The notes under the pieces are model-generated. The model worked only from the letters and a program-made list of their open reading frames with translations, did not search any database and had not been told where the DNA came from. Of a DNA stretch of 64,000 bases, positions 29,408 through 39,133 are shown one piece after another. A program made the position numbers and the translations under genes. Source of the DNA: Paracoccus aerius. GTDB lineage: Bacteria > Pseudomonadota > Alphaproteobacteria > Rhodobacterales > Rhodobacteraceae. The number at the start of each line of letters is the position of its first letter. Position 1 is the first letter of the stretch. Where the stretch lies: positions 1 to 64,000 of the forward strand of contig NZ_BNCL01000010.1 of assembly GCF_014656455.1 (NCBI RefSeq), written 5' to 3'.

Positions 29408-31051
29408 CTATACGTCCATCTTGCCGATCAGGGGCAGGTCATCCTCGGGTCCGACGCTGTGGCGTTCGATCATCCGGTGGACCAGCGGATCGCTTTCGCC
29501 TTGATGCAGGGCACGAAGCGCCACCGCAACCTCGGCATCGGATTTCGTCCGGCGCAGGTTGTGGCGGACATATTCGTCCCAGGTGGCGATGTGATAGCTT
29601 TCCGACCATTGGTCGGGATGTTCCAAGTCGCGCAGCAAGGCCCAGTTCCGCGCCCCGTCCCGCCGGCGGATGTTGCGGCGCAGCTGCATCAGGCGCAGGA
29701 ACTCGGCCGTGTCCTTCTGGGCGATGCGGTAATCCACCATCACCATGATCGGCCCCGACCGCCCGCGCAGATCCAGCCGCAGCGCGGGTTCGCGGAAGCG
29801 GTTCACGGGATCCAGATCGGCGGTGCCGAAGTCGGGCGCCTTGAACCAGACCCCGATCACCGCGCCGACCAGCAGCACCACCCCTGCCGCCGTCAGCGCG
29901 TCACCCAGGCCATGCGCCCCCGCGATGCCGCCCCAGACCCAGGATCCTGCCGCCATGCCGCCAAAGGTTGCCGTCTGATACAGCGCCAGGGCGCGCGCCA
30001 CGACCCAGCGAGGGGTCGACAGCTGCACCGTCACGTTGAACAGCGACAAGGCCAGCACCCAGGACGCGCCCGCAGGCAGCAGCGCCAGGGCGTGCAGCCA
30101 GACGTTCTGCGTCTGCCCCAGGACGATGGCCGACAAGGCGAAGCCCGCGAAAGCCACCCTCACGATGTTTTCGTTGTCGAAGCGCGCCCGGATGCGCGGG
30201 TTCAGCGCCGCGCCCGCAATGGCCCCCACGCCATAGCAGCCCAGAAGCCCGCCGAACAGCATCGACCCGCCTTCGGGATGGGACTTGGCGACCAGCGGCA
30301 GCAGCGCCAGGACGGACACGGCGGCGAAGCCGAACAGGGCGGCGCGTCCGATCACCTTTGTCAGGTTCGGCGACAGGAAGACATAGCGCAGCCCGGCGGC
30401 CACGGCGGGCAGGAATTCCTCGGGCGGGGCGGTGCGGGGGGCGATGTCGGGGCGCCAGCGGAACAAGGCGCCCAGCAGCGGCACATAGCTGGCCGCGTTG
30501 ACGGCGAATGCCGCCGCCGCGCCGAAGGCCGCGACGATGAAGCCGCCCGCCGCCGGCCCCACGCTGCGCATCAGGTTGAAGCCGACCGAGTTCAGCGTCA
30601 CCGCCGCAGGCAGGTCTGCCCGCGGCACAAGATCGCCCATGCTGGCCTGCCAGGGCGGGTTGTAAAGCGCCTGCCCCGCCCCGATCAGAAAGGTGAAGGC
30701 CAGCAGCAGCCAGGGCGTCAGCCAGCCCTGCCAGGCCACCACCGCCAGGACCAGGGACACCGCCGCCATGAAGCATTGCGCGAACATCAGGATCGCCTTG
30801 CGGTCGAAGATGTCGGCCAATGCGCCGGACACAAGCGCCAGCAGCATGATCGGCAGCGTGTTGGATGCCTGCACCAGGGCGATCAGCGTGGCGCTGTCGG
30901 TCAGCTGCGTCATCAGCCAGGCCGCACCCACCGCCTGCACCAGCCCGCCGAAGTTCGACACCAGCGTGGCGCTCCACAACAGGCGGAAATCGCGGTGGCG
31001 GAAGGGGGCAAGGGCCGAGGGACGGGAAGAAGTCTGGTCGGTCACGGACAC
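29408..31051 (-). CDS. MFS transporter (MFS_3 type) with C-terminal soluble domain
   Basis: The 547-residue protein has twelve predicted membrane helices after FRHRDFRLLWSATLVSNFGG, with the MFS loop GALADIFDRKAILMFAQC, like the EntS/transmembrane secretion effector group. The last 110 or so residues (GPIMVMVDYRIAQKDTAEFL onward, with RRDGARNWALLRDLEHPDQW and YHIATWDEYVRH) form a soluble domain that resembles antibiotic-biosynthesis-monooxygenase-like ferredoxin folds seen in this subfamily. The substrate is not known. Start is uncertain: GTG at 31051 or 31045 gives the natural N terminus; an in-frame ATG at 31186 adds 45 residues unlike a transporter start. Confidence 0.85.
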   Translation of the reverse strand: MSVTDQTSSRPSALAPFRHRDFRLLWSATLVSNFGGLVQAVGAAWLMTQLTDSATLIALVQASNTLPIMLLALVSGALADIFDRKAILMFAQCFMAAVSLVLAVVAWQGWLTPWLLLAFTFLIGAGQALYNPPWQASMGDLVPRADLPAAVTLNSVGFNLMRSVGPAAGGFIVAAFGAAAAFAVNAASYVPLLGALFRWRPDIAPRTAPPEEFLPAVAAGLRYVFLSPNLTKVIGRAALFGFAAVSVLALLPLVAKSHPEGGSMLFGGLLGCYGVGAIAGAALNPRIRARFDNENIVRVAFAGFALSAIVLGQTQNVWLHALALLPAGASWVLALSLFNVTVQLSTPRWVVARALALYQTATFGGMAAGSWVWGGIAGAHGLGDALTAAGVVLLVGAVIGVWFKAPDFGTADLDPVNRFREPALRLDLRGRSGPIMVMVDYRIAQKDTAEFLRLMQLRRNIRRRDGARNWALLRDLEHPDQWSESYHIATWDEYVRHNLRRTKSDAEVAVALRALHQGESDPLVHRMIERHSVGPEDDLPLIGKMDV

Positions 31052-31424
31052 TGTCGCTTTGGGCTTCGGATGCAGCCTAGCCAGCCGCGCGCCGAGGGGC
31101 AATCTTCGCCGACAGGTCCTGGCACCGCCCGAAGGTGATGGATTTGCGCCACAGGCTGCTGTCTTCAACGATGGCCATGAAACCAAAACAAACGCAGAAT
31201 TGTTCCGCCGTCAGCCAATCTTGAACAAACTGCCGCCCATTCGCCACAACGTGACGACGGCTGCCTTCTGGCCTGGATTGCGTGTCTTGACGCCCGGGGT
31301 CTGTGACGGGCTCATGAAGCCCTGCGCGAATCACCCCCTGCCCTTGCGGCATTGGTGCTTCGGACGAAAAAATTTGGACGCTGCTGGCGCCCGCGGGCTG
31401 CCGTTGCCATGAAGGAAGATGAAG
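31052..31424. other. Intergenic region between the MFS and L,D-transpeptidase genes
   Basis: This stretch of about 370 bases must contain the divergent promoters of both genes. It is somewhat less GC-rich in its middle (31180-31260). I found no convincing gene, only short frames such as one of 17 codons near 31172, and no clear repeat or strong promoter pair. Confidence 0.5.
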
Positions 31425-32285
31425 ATGCGTCTTGTTACCCTGTTCACGGCGGTTGCCCTGGGGCTTGCCGCATGTGGAAGCAGCCAGCCGATCACGCTGG
31501 CCACGCCTACCGTGCCCGAAGCCTATCAGGCGCGTGTGGATACCGGCCCTAACGGAGAGCCGATCCAGATCCCCGCAGTCCGCGCAGCCTACCTGACCGA
31601 GCGCAACCAGCGGCAGCAGGTGTCCTATAACGGCCCCGAGGCGCCTGGCAGCATTGTCGTCGATCCCTATGCGCGGGTGCTTTACCTCGTCCAGCCCGGC
31701 GGGCAGGCGATGCGCTATGGCGTGGCGGTGGGCCGCGAGGGGACGGGCTATTCCGGGACGGCCACCATCGCGCGCAAGGCTGCATGGCCCAGCTGGCGGC
31801 CAACGGACAACATGATCCGCACCCAGCCCGACCTTTACGCGCAATTCGCGGGCGGCCTGTCGGGCGGGATGCACAACCCGCTGGGATCGCGGGCGCTGTA
31901 TCTGTACGAAGGCGGGCGGGACACCTATTACCGCATCCACGGCACGATGGACCCGTCCTCGATCGGCAAGGCGACCTCGGCAGGCTGCATCCGGCTGTTC
32001 AACCAGGACATCATAGACCTGTTTTCGCAAGTCAGCACCGGCACCACGGTGCATGTGCGCAGCCAGGCCGAGAGCCTGCGCTATGAAGGCCCGATGATCG
32101 AAACCCCCGAAGGCTATGTCGAGCCTGCAGCGGGCCAGGCGCTTGCGCCCACGACCACCGCGTCGCTGGCGCCCATGTCCCCCGCAACGTCGCAGGTGAC
32201 GGACCCTTACGCGGTCACCACCATCAGCACGCCCTATAACGCGCCGGTCACGACCATTTCCCCGGTCGAAAGCGCCGTTCAGTAA
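31425..32285 (+). CDS. L,D-transpeptidase (YkuD family) lipoprotein
   Basis: L,D-transpeptidases make 3-3 cross-links in peptidoglycan or attach proteins to it. The 286-residue product has a signal peptide with lipobox (VALGLAAC-GSS; Cys near residue 17), so it is probably an outer- or inner-membrane lipoprotein. The YkuD domain (about residues 75-210) shows IVVDPYARVLYLV, GMHNPLGSRALYLY, the catalytic YRIHGTMDPSSIGKATSAGCIRLFN with His and Cys. A Thr/Pro-rich tail follows. The second ATG (31425) is chosen because the GAAGGA site is eight bases upstream of it and too close to the first ATG at 31419. Confidence 0.92.
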   Translation: MRLVTLFTAVALGLAACGSSQPITLATPTVPEAYQARVDTGPNGEPIQIPAVRAAYLTERNQRQQVSYNGPEAPGSIVVDPYARVLYLVQPGGQAMRYGVAVGREGTGYSGTATIARKAAWPSWRPTDNMIRTQPDLYAQFAGGLSGGMHNPLGSRALYLYEGGRDTYYRIHGTMDPSSIGKATSAGCIRLFNQDIIDLFSQVSTGTTVHVRSQAESLRYEGPMIETPEGYVEPAAGQALAPTTTASLAPMSPATSQVTDPYAVTTISTPYNAPVTTISPVESAVQ

Positions 32286-32308
32286 CACGGAAGGCGTGCC
32301 GGATGCTG

Positions 32309-32344
32309 ATCGGAAGGCCCCGCAATGCCGGGGCCTTTCCATTT
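32309..32344 (+). terminator. Terminator after the L,D-transpeptidase gene
   Basis: GGAAGGCCCCG (32312-32322) and CGGGGCCTTTCC (32329-32340) pair almost perfectly with a short loop, and TTTCC runs into ATTTG. It lies about 25 bases after the stop. Confidence 0.75.
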
Positions 32345-32405
32345 GCAAATCCCGTCGATCTTTCGCAAAATCCGCGCGAAATCAGGCTGCGGCAGGAAAC
32401 GAGCA

Positions 32406-33212
32406 ATGCCCAACTATAGCAAGCTGGAACAGGAACTGCTGACGCCCGAGCAGCGGTCCTTGCTGGTCAACAGCCGCAGCCCCGCGATCGGGAAGCTGGA
32501 CGACAGCGGCCTGCAGGACTTGATGGCAGACCTGGAAACGGCCATGGGCCAGGCCGGGCCAAGGGGCCAGAACGGGCAGGTGGTTGCCGCCGACGTGCTT
32601 GCCGCCGCGCTGAGGCGGGCCAGGAACGAACGCCGCCGGCGCAAGTCCGGGGGCAAGCCTTCTGCCGACAGTTCTGCGGATGCAACCGCTGCATCGGCCC
32701 CGGCCGCCCCCGCCGCGCCTATGCCTGCCGCCAAGGCCCCCAAGCGCAAACCCGCCTCTCCGGCGCGCAAGCCCGCAGGCCGCGAAAAGGCCGAGCATCG
32801 CAAGGCGGATCTGCGGACAGGGTCGCGCCGGGTGGTCAAGAAGGCGGCGAAGCTGGCGGCCTCGGTGTCCCCAGATGTCGTGCCCCAGGCTTCTGCCCCG
32901 GCTCCGGTGGCACCCGCAACGCAGCCATCCCCGGCGATTCCCCCGGTCGTCATCCCTGCATCGGAGGCCCCGGCGGCCAAGGACAAGGCAGCCCGCAAGG
33001 CCGAGAAAGAAGCCGCTAAGGACGCCCGCAAGGCGGCGCGCAAGGCCGAAAAGGATGCCGAAAAGGCTGCGCGCAAGGCCGAAAAGAAATCCGCGCGCCA
33101 GGCCGAAAAAGTAGCACGCAAGGAACAGGGCAAGGACGACAAGACCAAGAAGGCGAAAAAGGACAAGGGCAAGCGCAAGGACAAGGGCACCGCCCCGGCG
33201 TCCGACGCCTGA
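32406..33212 (+). CDS. Lys/Ala-rich basic protein of unknown function
   Basis: I do not recognise a family. The 268-residue protein has an N-terminal part of about 80 residues that looks folded and helical (MPNYSKLEQELLTPEQRSLL, then IGKLDDSGLQDLMADLETAM and VLAAALRRARNERRRRKSG). After it comes an Ala/Pro-rich linker, then a strongly basic tail of KAARKAEK-like repeats (about residues 195-268). The tail resembles histone H1-like and other nucleic-acid-binding bacterial proteins, but could also be a simple coiled coil. AGGAAACGAGCA precedes the ATG. The lytic transglycosylase gene follows after eight bases. Confidence 0.75.
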   Translation: MPNYSKLEQELLTPEQRSLLVNSRSPAIGKLDDSGLQDLMADLETAMGQAGPRGQNGQVVAADVLAAALRRARNERRRRKSGGKPSADSSADATAASAPAAPAAPMPAAKAPKRKPASPARKPAGREKAEHRKADLRTGSRRVVKKAAKLAASVSPDVVPQASAPAPVAPATQPSPAIPPVVIPASEAPAAKDKAARKAEKEAAKDARKAARKAEKDAEKAARKAEKKSARQAEKVARKEQGKDDKTKKAKKDKGKRKDKGTAPASDA

Positions 33213-33220
33213 CCAGGTTC

Positions 33221-34162
33221 ATGGCACGGCCCTTCCATTGGCGTCATCTGGCGTGGCTGCTGTCGATGCTGTCGATCCTGACGGCCCATGCGGTCCAGGC
33301 CTTTCCCGGCGTGGATGCCCTGGCCGGCCGCGCACCGGTCCGCCAGTCCGAGTCCTTGCGCTGCACGGATGACGGACGCGATTGCGTCCGGCTGGACCAT
33401 TATGCAGCCGATGTCTGCAAGCTGATCGAACGAAACGCCGCCGAACGCGACCTGGACCCGAATTTCCTGGCCCGCCTGCTGTGGAAGGAAAGCCGATTCG
33501 AACCCGGCGCGATCAGCCCCGTGGGGGCACTTGGTATCGCGCAGTTCATGCCGGGCACCGCCGATCTCTATGACCTGCACGACCCCTTCAACCCGGCCCA
33601 GGCGATTCACAAGGCGGCCTGGTATCTGCGCCACCTGACCGATGTCTTCGGCAATATCGGCCTTGCCGCTGTCGCCTATAACGGCGGCGAGAACCGGGCG
33701 GCGCGCTTTATCGCCCGCAACGGCGGCCTGCCCTATGAAACGCAGGACTATGTCGCCTCGATCACCGGGTTCGAGGCGCTCCGCTGGCGCGACAACCCGC
33801 CGCCCGAAGCCGAACTGAAGCTGGCGCTTGATCCCGACATGGCATTCCGCCCGGCCTGCGAGAAATTGGCGGGTGACCGCAAGCTGCGCGAATTCATGAT
33901 CCAGCCCAAGGTCTTTCCCTGGGGCGTGATCGTGGCCAGCCATCCCAGCCAATCGGGCGCGATCCAACAGGTGGCCCGCCTGAACCGCAGCTTGCGCCCG
34001 ATCCTGGGCGACAAGCAGGTGGGCTATGTCCGCAAGCGCCTGACCGGGATGCCCCGCGCCGTTTATACCGCCCAGGTCGGCTGGGACAGCCGGCGCGAGG
34101 CCGCCGCCTTCTGCAACCGCTTCAAGCAGTTGGGCGGGCGGTGCATCGTGTTGCGGAATTAG
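33221..34162 (+). CDS. Lytic transglycosylase (SLT domain) with C-terminal SPOR-like domain
   Basis: The 313-residue protein has a signal peptide (LAWLLSMLSILTAHAVQA, cleavage near residue 27). The SLT domain (about residues 65-160) contains the catalytic glutamate in LLWKESRFEPGAISPVGALG, followed by IAQFMPGTADLY and VAYNGGENR. The C-terminal 80 residues (WGVIVASHPSQSGAIQQVARL...CNRFKQLGGRCIVLRN) resemble an SPOR-type peptidoglycan-binding fold. It cleaves glycan strands in the periplasm. Together with the L,D-transpeptidase upstream it marks a wall-remodelling region. Confidence 0.9.
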   Translation: MARPFHWRHLAWLLSMLSILTAHAVQAFPGVDALAGRAPVRQSESLRCTDDGRDCVRLDHYAADVCKLIERNAAERDLDPNFLARLLWKESRFEPGAISPVGALGIAQFMPGTADLYDLHDPFNPAQAIHKAAWYLRHLTDVFGNIGLAAVAYNGGENRAARFIARNGGLPYETQDYVASITGFEALRWRDNPPPEAELKLALDPDMAFRPACEKLAGDRKLREFMIQPKVFPWGVIVASHPSQSGAIQQVARLNRSLRPILGDKQVGYVRKRLTGMPRAVYTAQVGWDSRREAAAFCNRFKQLGGRCIVLRN

Positions 34163-34175
34163 CGGAAGCAGGGAT

Positions 34176-34241
34176 GGTGCGTGCGAGCACGCACCGTACC
34201 GGACGCCTCGCCAGACCGTAGGGTGCGTGCTTGCACGCACC
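34176..34241. repeat. Two copies of a REP-like palindrome
   Basis: GGTGCGTGC-GA-GCACGCACC (34176-34195) and GGTGCGTGC-TT-GCACGCACC (34222-34241) are near-identical perfect palindromes with nine-base arms, 26 bases apart, between the convergent lytic transglycosylase and SDR genes. Such extragenic palindromes often occur in many genome copies and may end or stabilise transcripts. No U tract follows either one. Confidence 0.7.
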
Positions 34242-34247
34242 GGCATT

Positions 34248-34991
34248 CTACAACCCGTTCAACCGCGCGAAGGTCTGGTCATAGCGTCCCTCGGCCTCGG
34301 CCTTGGACAGGAAATCCAGTCGCTTGACGCCGACCAGCGGGGGCGTCGGATCCTGGCCTAGGATGCCCATCACCTCGTCGATGAAGTCGGCCAGCGGCAT
34401 GGCATTCGGGTCCGTGGCATGGCCGGGCATCAGATCCGTCTGGACGGCGGGCGGCGCAAGCTCCAGCACCTCGACCCCGGTGTCCCGCAGTTGGGCGCGC
34501 AGGGATTGCGACCAGGAATGGATTGCGGCTTTCGTGGCCGAATAGGTGGGCGTCCGCACCAGCGGCACGAAGGCCAGGCCCGACGACACCGTCATGATCG
34601 TCGCGCGCGGCTGTTCCAGCAGATGCGGCATCAGCGCCGCCGTCAGCCGGATGGGGCCCAGCAGGTTGGTGACCACCGTCGCCTCTGCCGTATCCAGGAA
34701 ATCGCCCGTCACGTCCTCGGCCACCATGATCCCGGCGTTGTGGATCACGACGTTCAGCGCCGGATGATCCGCCGCGATCCGCGCGGAGAAGGCGCGGACG
34801 GCTTCGGCATCGGCCACGTCCAGGGGATGGCCGATCATGCCGGGATGGTCCGCAGTGATCTGGTCCAGAAGCGCTGCGCGGCGGCCGGTGATGATGACGG
34901 TGTTGCCTGCGGTATGGAACCGCTGCGCCAGGGCAAGCCCGATCCCCGAAGTGCCGCCGGTCAGAAGGATGGTGTTTCCGCTGTTCTGCAT
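34248..34991 (-). CDS. Short-chain dehydrogenase/reductase
   Basis: The 247-residue SDR has the NAD(P) motif TILLTGGTSGIGLALAQRF, NAG in VVIHNAGIMVAEDV, the catalytic Ser in IMTVSSGLAFVPL and the YxxxK in TYSATKAAIHSW. Arg residues after the second strand (ITGRRAALL) favour NADPH. It resembles DltE-like reductases, substrate unknown. AAAGGACAAGCG precedes the ATG. It is divergent from an HxlR-type regulator, which probably controls it. Confidence 0.92.
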   Translation of the reverse strand: MQNSGNTILLTGGTSGIGLALAQRFHTAGNTVIITGRRAALLDQITADHPGMIGHPLDVADAEAVRAFSARIAADHPALNVVIHNAGIMVAEDVTGDFLDTAEATVVTNLLGPIRLTAALMPHLLEQPRATIMTVSSGLAFVPLVRTPTYSATKAAIHSWSQSLRAQLRDTGVEVLELAPPAVQTDLMPGHATDPNAMPLADFIDEVMGILGQDPTPPLVGVKRLDFLSKAEAEGRYDQTFARLNGL

Positions 34992-35078
34992 CGCTTGTCC
35001 TTTCTGTTGGATGGGCTAGATATGGCCCCATCTGCTTTCTTTTCGGAAGAAGGCACCGCAAAGATTTATACTTACCTG

Positions 35079-35468
35079 ATGGAGAGTGTCTTGCCGCCAT
35101 CCCCGCCCCTGGCCGAAATCGATCCCCGCGTGACGCAACTGGTCAACGAGTTGATCGGCCGGGTCGCCGACAAATGGACCATGCTGATCCTCGAGGAACT
35201 GACGGAAGGCGGCACGATGCGCTTTTCCGCCATCGGCCGCGCGGTGCCGGGCATCAGCCAGAAGATGCTGACCCAGACCCTGCGGCAGATGGAGCGCGAC
35301 GGATTGCTGACGCGGACGGTCCATCCGGTGATCCCGCCGCGCGTGGACTATCGACTGACCGACCTGGGCTTGGGCCTGGCCGAGGCTTTTTGCGGCGTCT
35401 GGCAATGGGCCGAGACGCATCTTGATCGGATCGAGGCCTCGCGCCGCGATTTCGACCAGCGGGCTTAA
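35079..35468 (+). CDS. HxlR-family transcriptional regulator
   Basis: The 129-residue protein has a winged helix of the HxlR/MarR-like type: LIGRVADKWTMLILEELTEGGTMRFSAI, GISQKMLTQTLRQMERDGLLTRTV and PPRVDYRLTDLGLGL. HxlR proteins often sense electrophiles or oxidants; no conserved N-terminal cysteine is seen here. The frame is open from an ATG at 35022, but GC at third positions is low over those 19 codons, unlike the rest, so 35079 is preferred. The stop overlaps the convergent priA stop by four bases. Confidence 0.88.
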   Translation: MESVLPPSPPLAEIDPRVTQLVNELIGRVADKWTMLILEELTEGGTMRFSAIGRAVPGISQKMLTQTLRQMERDGLLTRTVHPVIPPRVDYRLTDLGLGLAEAFCGVWQWAETHLDRIEASRRDFDQRA

Positions 35469-37666
35469 AGAAAGCTCTGCGGGTCCACATCCACTGACAG
35501 GCGCAAGTTGGCCGGCACCTTGTGCGGGGCCAGCCAGTCGGCGATGGCGGACTGGATCGGCGCCTGGCGCGGGGCCTGGATCAGCATCCGCATCCGGTGC
35601 CGCCCCCTGATGCGGGCGATGGGCGCGGGGGCCGGTCCCCATAATTGCGCGCCCGCCTGTTCCAGCGGCCCGGCATGGGCTGCCAGATGGCGCGCGAAAT
35701 CATTCACCACGCCCAGGTCGGGATGGGACAGGATGATCCCCGCCAGCCGGCCGAAGGGAGGCATCCCGGTGGCCTGGCGTCCCGCCGCCTCGGCGTTCCA
35801 GAAGGCCTCGTCCTCGCCCGACAGGATGGCGCGGATCACCGAATGGTCGGGTTGATGGGTTTGCAGCAGCGCCATGCCCGGCGCAGCGCCCGACATCCGG
35901 CCTGCCCGGCCCGCCACCTGCCGCATCAACTGGAAGGACCGTTCGGCCGCGCGCAGATCCGCGCCCTGCAGGCCCAGGTCGGCGTCGATCACGCCCACCA
36001 GCGACAGGCGCGGGAAGTTGTGGCCCTTGGCGACGATCTGGGTGCCGATGATGATCTGGGTGTCGCCGTTGGCGATCTCGGCAATGGTGTCCTTCAGCGC
36101 GCGCGCGGAATGGAACAGATCCGACGACAGAACCGTGGCCTTGGCATCGGGGAACCGGGCGGCGACCTCTTCCGCGATGCGCTCCACTCCGGGGCCGATG
36201 GGGGCCAGCTTGCCTTCGACCTTGCAGGACGGGCAGGCAAGGGGAATTGGCCGCGTTTCGCCGCATTGGTGGCAGATCAGGCGGTTCTGGAAGCGGTGCT
36301 CCACCATCCGCGCGTCGCATTGGTGGCAGGCGATCTGTTCGCCGCAGGCCCGGCAGACGGTGACGGGCGCAAAGCCCCGCCGGTTCAGGAACAGAAGCGA
36401 CTGTTCCCCCTTGGCGATCCGCGCATCCACCGCCCCCGCCAGCGTGGGCGAGATCCAGCGGCCCGAGGGCATCTCCTCGGCCCGCAGGTCGATGGCGGCC
36501 ATGTCGGGCAGTTCGGCGGCCCCGTACCGGCTGCGCAGATCCAGCCGCCGATACTTGCCCATGCCCGCGTTCACCCAGCTTTCCAGGGACGGCGTGGCGG
36601 ATGCCAGAACCACCTGCGCCCTGTTGATGGATGCGCGCAGCACCGCCATGTCGCGGGCGCTGTAATAGACCACGTCCTCCTGCTTGTAGCTGCTGTCATG
36701 TTCCTCATCGACGACGATCAGGCCCAGGTCGCGGAAGGGCAGGAACAGCGCGGACCGGGCGCCCACGACCATCCCCACCTCTCCCCTGCCCGCCATGTGC
36801 CATAACCGGCGGCGTTCGGTGCGGGTGATGCCGCTGTGCCATTCGCCGGGGCGCGCGCCGAAGCGGGCCTCGACCCGGTCCAGGAACTCGGCCGAAAGCG
36901 CGATTTCCGGCAGCAGCACAAGCGCCTGACGGCCCTGCGCCAGGCATTCGGCGACGGCTTCCAGGTAAACCTCGGTCTTGCCGGATCCGGTGACGCCGCG
37001 CAGCAGGGTGGTGCCATAGCCGCCCGCCCTGATCGCCCCGCGCAGGCTGTCGGCGGCTGCCTGCTGGTCGGGGTCAAGCGGCTTGCCGGGGCGCAGGGGG
37101 TCCAGCCGGGGATAGGGCAGGTCACGCGGGGCCTCGATCTCGGCCAGGGTGCCCGCCGCGACAAGACCTTTGACCACCGCCGTGCCCACTCCGGCCAACT
37201 GCGCCAGCTCGGACGGCGCAAAGCTGGCCCCGCCATGATCGGCCACGACCTGCATCACACGTTCCCGCGCCTCGGTCATGCGGGTTGGGGGCGAACCGCC
37301 CGGCACAATCACCCGGCGGGCGGCGGGGGGCTGGTCCAGGTCCGGCGCGCGGGTTGCCATGCGCAGCATCAGGGGCAGCGGCGTCAGGGTATAGTCGGCG
37401 GCGCGCGTCAGGAAATCGAGGAAACCTGCGTCGAAAGGCTCGGCATCCAGCACGCGGGCCACGGGGCGCAGCTTGGCCAGGTCGAAATCGCCCAGGCCCG
37501 GCCCCCAGACCAGCCCCACGACCCGGCGCGGCCCCAGCGGCACCAGCACAAGCTGGCCCTGCGCCACGCCGCCATCGGGCGCCAGGTAATCCAGCACGCC
37601 CACCGGCTCGACCGTCAGGACGCCGATCCGGGCGCGGGCTTCGAAAAAGGCGGGCTGGGTTTTCAT
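35465..37666 (-). CDS. priA: Primosomal protein N' (replication restart helicase PriA)
   Basis: PriA reloads the replisome at stalled forks. The 733-residue protein has the N-terminal 3'-DNA-binding domain, Walker [16 protein letters not shown], the DEEH box [16 protein letters not shown], and the zinc-binding insert with [13 protein letters not shown] and CHQCGE...CPSC. Motifs [15 protein letters not shown] and QVAGRAGR complete the helicase. The start at 37666 ([17 protein letters not shown]) is the usual one; an ATG 12 codons upstream is less likely. Confidence 0.96.
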   Translation of the reverse strand: MKTQPAFFEARARIGVLTVEPVGVLDYLAPDGGVAQGQLVLVPLGPRRVVGLVWGPGLGDFDLAKLRPVARVLDAEPFDAGFLDFLTRAADYTLTPLPLMLRMATRAPDLDQPPAARRVIVPGGSPPTRMTEARERVMQVVADHGGASFAPSELAQLAGVGTAVVKGLVAAGTLAEIEAPRDLPYPRLDPLRPGKPLDPDQQAAADSLRGAIRAGGYGTTLLRGVTGSGKTEVYLEAVAECLAQGRQALVLLPEIALSAEFLDRVEARFGARPGEWHSGITRTERRRLWHMAGRGEVGMVVGARSALFLPFRDLGLIVVDEEHDSSYKQEDVVYYSARDMAVLRASINRAQVVLASATPSLESWVNAGMGKYRRLDLRSRYGAAELPDMAAIDLRAEEMPSGRWISPTLAGAVDARIAKGEQSLLFLNRRGFAPVTVCRACGEQIACHQCDARMVEHRFQNRLICHQCGETRPIPLACPSCKVEGKLAPIGPGVERIAEEVAARFPDAKATVLSSDLFHSARALKDTIAEIANGDTQIIIGTQIVAKGHNFPRLSLVGVIDADLGLQGADLRAAERSFQLMRQVAGRAGRMSGAAPGMALLQTHQPDHSVIRAILSGEDEAFWNAEAAGRQATGMPPFGRLAGIILSHPDLGVVNDFARHLAAHAGPLEQAGAQLWGPAPAPIARIRGRHRMRMLIQAPRQAPIQSAIADWLAPHKVPANLRLSVDVDPQSFL

Positions 37667-37769
37667 CGCCCTTGATAAAGACCTCTGCCGCCCCCGTTGC
37701 AAGCCCGCCCTTTCGGCGGACGGGGTTTTGCGCTATCACCCCAGCGAACCGCCTTACCGGAGCAGGACC

Positions 37770-38426
37770 ATGAAATTCTTCCTTGATACCGCCGATGTGG
37801 ACGCCATCCGCGAATTGAACGAACTGGGCATGGTCGATGGCGTGACCACGAACCCGTCGCTGATCCTGAAGGCCGGCCGCAACATCGAGGAAGTCACCCG
37901 CGAGATCTGCGAGATGGTCAGCGGCCCGGTGTCCGCCGAGGTCGTGGCCGACAAGGCCGAGGACATGATCCGCGAAGGCCGCCACCTGGCGCAGATCGCG
38001 CCCAACATCGCCATCAAGGTGCCGCTGACCTGGGACGGGCTGAAGGCCTGCCGGACCTTTGCCGACGAAGGCCACATGGTCAACGTGACGCTGTGCTTCA
38101 CCCCGGCGCAGGCGATCCTCGCCGCCAAGGCCGGCGCCACCTTCATCAGCCCCTTCGTGGGCCGGCTGGACGACATCGGCCTGGACGGCGTGGACCTGAT
38201 CGCCGACATCCGCGAAATCTATGACAACTATGGCTACGAGACCCAGATCCTCGCGGCCTCGATCCGCTCGGTCAGCCATATCATCGAAGTGGGCAAGATT
38301 GGCGCCGACGTGATCACCGCGCCCCCCGCCGTCATCAAGTCGATGGCGAAACATGTCTTGACGGACAAGGGGCTTGAGCAGTTCACTGCCGACTGGGCAA
38401 AGACCGGTCAGAAGATCGGCGGGTAA
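37770..38426 (+). CDS. fsa: Transaldolase / fructose-6-phosphate aldolase family protein
   Basis: The 218-residue protein is a short (TalC/FSA-type) aldolase. It begins [20 protein letters not shown] and shows [15 protein letters not shown], the Schiff-base lysine in [35 protein letters not shown] and [23 protein letters not shown]. Short members are either transaldolases or fructose-6-phosphate aldolases; the sequence alone does not decide. GGAGCAGG lies before the ATG. Confidence 0.9.
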   Translation: MKFFLDTADVDAIRELNELGMVDGVTTNPSLILKAGRNIEEVTREICEMVSGPVSAEVVADKAEDMIREGRHLAQIAPNIAIKVPLTWDGLKACRTFADEGHMVNVTLCFTPAQAILAAKAGATFISPFVGRLDDIGLDGVDLIADIREIYDNYGYETQILAASIRSVSHIIEVGKIGADVITAPPAVIKSMAKHVLTDKGLEQFTADWAKTGQKIGG

Positions 38427-38441
38427 CGCAAAGGGGCAGGC

Positions 38442-39133
38442 ATGGCGTCGGAACAGCAGGCGGTTCTGGATTCGGAAACGCGCGACAGGCTTCTGGCCGA
38501 TCCCGGCGTCATCCTGGCAGACCGCGACCTGATGCGCGCCCTTGTCGCCGCGCGCGAGGCCGAGGCCGGCGACAACGTCATCGACATCCGGGGCCGCGCG
38601 ATGGAGGCCCTGGAGACACGCCTGGACCGGCTGGAAACCCAGCATGAAAGCGTGATCGCCGCGGCCTTCGACAACCAGTCGGGCACGGCGGTCATCCACC
38701 GCGCCGTGATCGGGCTTCTGGAAACAGCGGACCTGGCCGAACTGGTGGACAGCCTGCAATCCGACATCGCGCCGCTTTTGCGGATCGAGACGCTGCGGCT
38801 GGTGGTCGAACCCGATCCCGCCATCCCCGGCCTGCCCGAGGACGCGGTGGTCGTGCCGGACGGTGCCATCGGCCGGATCATCGCGGCCGGGCGGCGCACG
38901 CCCAGGGGCGACGACATCGTCCTGCGCCCGTCGTCGCCCATCACCCAGCCCCTGCACGGCCGCGCCGTCGCATCCGAGGCGATGATCCCCATAGACCTCG
39001 GCGCGCGGCGTCCCCGCGCCATGCTGCTGATGGGCAGCGGCGACAAGACCCGCTTCATGCCGGCCCACGGCACCGACCTTTTGCGCTTCTTCGCGCAGGT
39101 CTTCCGCCTGGTGCTGCTGGCGCGGCTGCGCGG

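Noticed and set aside
29459..31138. Open frame of 559 codons on the plus strand opposite the MFS gene
   Set aside because: Very rich in Gln, Arg and His with no domain; the opposite strand encodes twelve clear membrane helices.
32990..33190. AAGGC/AAG-rich repeats in the Lys/Ala-rich gene considered as non-coding repeat DNA
   Set aside because: The frame is open throughout, codons use preferred third positions and the repeats follow an amino-acid pattern.
35066..35079. TATACT just before the HxlR start as a promoter of a leaderless mRNA
   Set aside because: No suitable -35 element lies 16-18 bases upstream, so the resemblance is not enough.
37122..39068. Open frame of 648 codons on the minus strand overlapping priA, fsa and DUF484 genes
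   Set aside because: Overlaps three well supported genes in other frames and has no family features.
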